DNA from: Bacillota bacterium
Lineage (GTDB): Bacteria > Bacillota > Clostridia > Lachnospirales > Bianqueaceae
NCBI GenBank assembly: GCA_017467985.1
Contig: JAFUJY010000002.1
Location: forward strand, 1-7,194
Length of the DNA: 7,194 bases
Reading direction: 5' to 3'
This document shows positions 6,828 through 7,194 of the stretch, in pieces. Both the position numbers and the translations under genes were made by a program. How positions within the stretch are numbered: the stretch's first letter is position 1; the number at the start of each line of letters is the position of its first letter. The notes under the pieces are model-generated. The model saw only the letters and a list, made by a program, of their open reading frames with translations. It searched no databases and was not told where the DNA came from.

Positions 6828-6900
6828 TATTCGAAATTTACCGCTGGTTTTGCGCCAGCAAAAGCGGTATCCTTCGGGGTAACGCAAGCGGGAAATTCGG

Positions 6901-6930
6901 AAAGAATGAAAGATTTATCTTTCATTCTTT
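6901..6930 (-). repeat. 14-bp perfect inverted repeat overlapping the ilvC stop codon
   Basis: The arms are 6901-6914 and 6917-6930, separated by two bases. In the mRNA the 5' arm is AAAGAAUGAAAGAU and the 3' arm is its exact complement. The first arm begins inside the ilvC TAA (6929-6931). The stem is A+U-rich and is followed by CCGAAUUUCCC, not a U-tract, so it is a poor intrinsic terminator. Protection or processing of the ilvC 3' end, or partial attenuation before ilvD, is plausible but inferred. Confidence 0.8.
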
Positions 6931-7194
6931 AGTTATTAATCAGCTTATCCTCATCACTCCAGCTGTACAGCTTACGGATCTCCTTACCCACAATTTCAGA
7001 AGGATGTTCAGAAGCCAGCTTACGCATTGCGTTAAAGTGAACCTGAGAACCGGCATCGGACATATCCAGCAGGAATTCCTTAGCAAAAGAACCATCCTGA
7101 ATGTCAGCCAGAATCTTCTTCATAGCCTTCTTGGTCTCAGCGGTGATGATCTTGGGACCGGTTACATAATCACCGTATTCAGCGGTGTTGGAAA
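6929..7194 (-). CDS. ilvC: Ketol-acid reductoisomerase, C-terminal part (5' end outside window)
   Basis: These are the last 87 residues of ketol-acid reductoisomerase, which uses NAD(P)H and Mg2+ to convert 2-acetolactate or 2-aceto-2-hydroxybutyrate to the dihydroxy acids of valine and isoleucine synthesis. The visible part belongs to the all-helical C-terminal domain. The run S-N-T-A-E-Y-G-D-Y at the window edge is the conserved KARI segment that contributes active-site serine and glutamate, and it is followed by V-T-G-P-K-I-I-T. The reading frame continues off the window, so no start can be judged. The tail ends in D-K-L-I-N-N and TAA, typical of the short class I enzyme, which is usually about 330-340 residues. 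The gene is first in the visible operon and its product feeds IlvD. The TAA codon lies at the edge of a 14-bp inverted repeat. Confidence 0.95.
   Translation of the reverse strand, partial: SNTAEYGDYVTGPKIITAETKKAMKKILADIQDGSFAKEFLLDMSDAGSQVHFNAMRKLASEHPSEIVGKEIRKLYSWSDEDKLINN

Larger units (their letters stand above)
6813..6930 (-). repeat. Palindrome-rich intergenic element, ilvC-ilvD copy
   Basis: The 116-nt gap holds several ordered structures: the hairpin over the ilvC stop, a central CCCCGAAGGA segment, a hairpin at 6840-6868, and then the ilvD ribosome binding site. The 6840-6868 hairpin pairs ACCGC with GCGGU and UUUUGC with GCAAAA, has loop UGGC, and carries a CCA bulge on the 3' side. 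The part nearest ilvD (plus-strand 6821-6867) matches plus-strand 962-1006 upstream of leuC. Both contain TCCTTTCT, then GCTGGTTTTG, then AGCAAAA and CGG, in the same order and at nearly the same spacing. This looks like one family of repeat or a shared leader structure. Its function is unknown. Confidence 0.55.

Noticed and set aside
6813..6887. Upstream ilvD start at 6887, adding 25 residues
   Set aside because: The extension lies in the palindromic intergenic region, looks unlike IlvD N-termini, and is inferior to ATG 6812 with GAAAGGA at 8 nt.
6901..6930. Rho-independent terminator after ilvC
   Set aside because: The stem is A+U-rich and is followed by CCGAAUUUCCC with no U-tract. The downstream genes also belong to the same pathway and strand.
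1..7194. tRNA, rRNA, CRISPR arrays, insertion sequences, prophage genes
   Set aside because: None is seen. Apart from the two structured gaps, the window is filled by the operon genes.

Overview
The window is a stretch of a branched-chain amino acid operon, read entirely from the minus strand. In transcription order it holds the 3' end of ilvC, then ilvD, a DUF815-type AAA+ ATPase, ilvA, a long-form leuA, and the 5' three quarters of leuC. Protein sequences, strong AGGAGG-like ribosome binding sites, 12-15 nt gaps and roughly balanced base composition suggest a Clostridia-class Bacillota (Lachnospiraceae or Oscillospiraceae-like anaerobe). That placement is inferred from protein flavour only.

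Layout: ilvC end (6929-7194), a structured 116-nt gap, ilvD (5142-6812), the ATPase (3945-5129), ilvA (2736-3929), leuA (1056-2723), a structured 129-nt gap, and leuC (1-926, running off the window). The four central genes are packed tightly enough for translational coupling. IlvA makes 2-oxobutanoate from threonine. IlvC and IlvD carry both isoleucine and valine intermediates. LeuA and LeuC divert 2-oxoisovalerate to leucine. Acetolactate synthase (ilvB/N) and leuD/leuB are not in the window and probably lie just outside it.

The main point of interest is in ilvD. The gene is intact and well conserved over 556 codons except for one in-frame UGA at codon 119. That is exactly the position of the Fe-S cluster cysteine in the N-C-D-K motif (C122 of E. 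coli IlvD). Starting 14 nt after the UGA is a 37-nt imperfect hairpin (6405-6441). Its 4-nt loop AGCG begins after 29 intervening nucleotides and has G at its second position, which fits the published bacterial SECIS description. The hairpin uses the only UUA leucine codon I find in the gene. UGA is a normal stop for ilvA and leuA in the same operon, so general reassignment is unlikely. The best reading is a candidate selenocysteine-containing dihydroxy-acid dehydratase. A recent nonsense mutation or a base error is the main alternative and cannot be excluded from one sequence.

Secondary points are a pair of similar palindrome-rich intergenic elements (ilvC-ilvD and leuA-leuC), hairpins that overlap the stop codons of ilvC and leuA, a hairpin lying between the Shine-Dalgarno and start codon of leuC, and the unexplained AAA+ ATPase in the middle of the operon.
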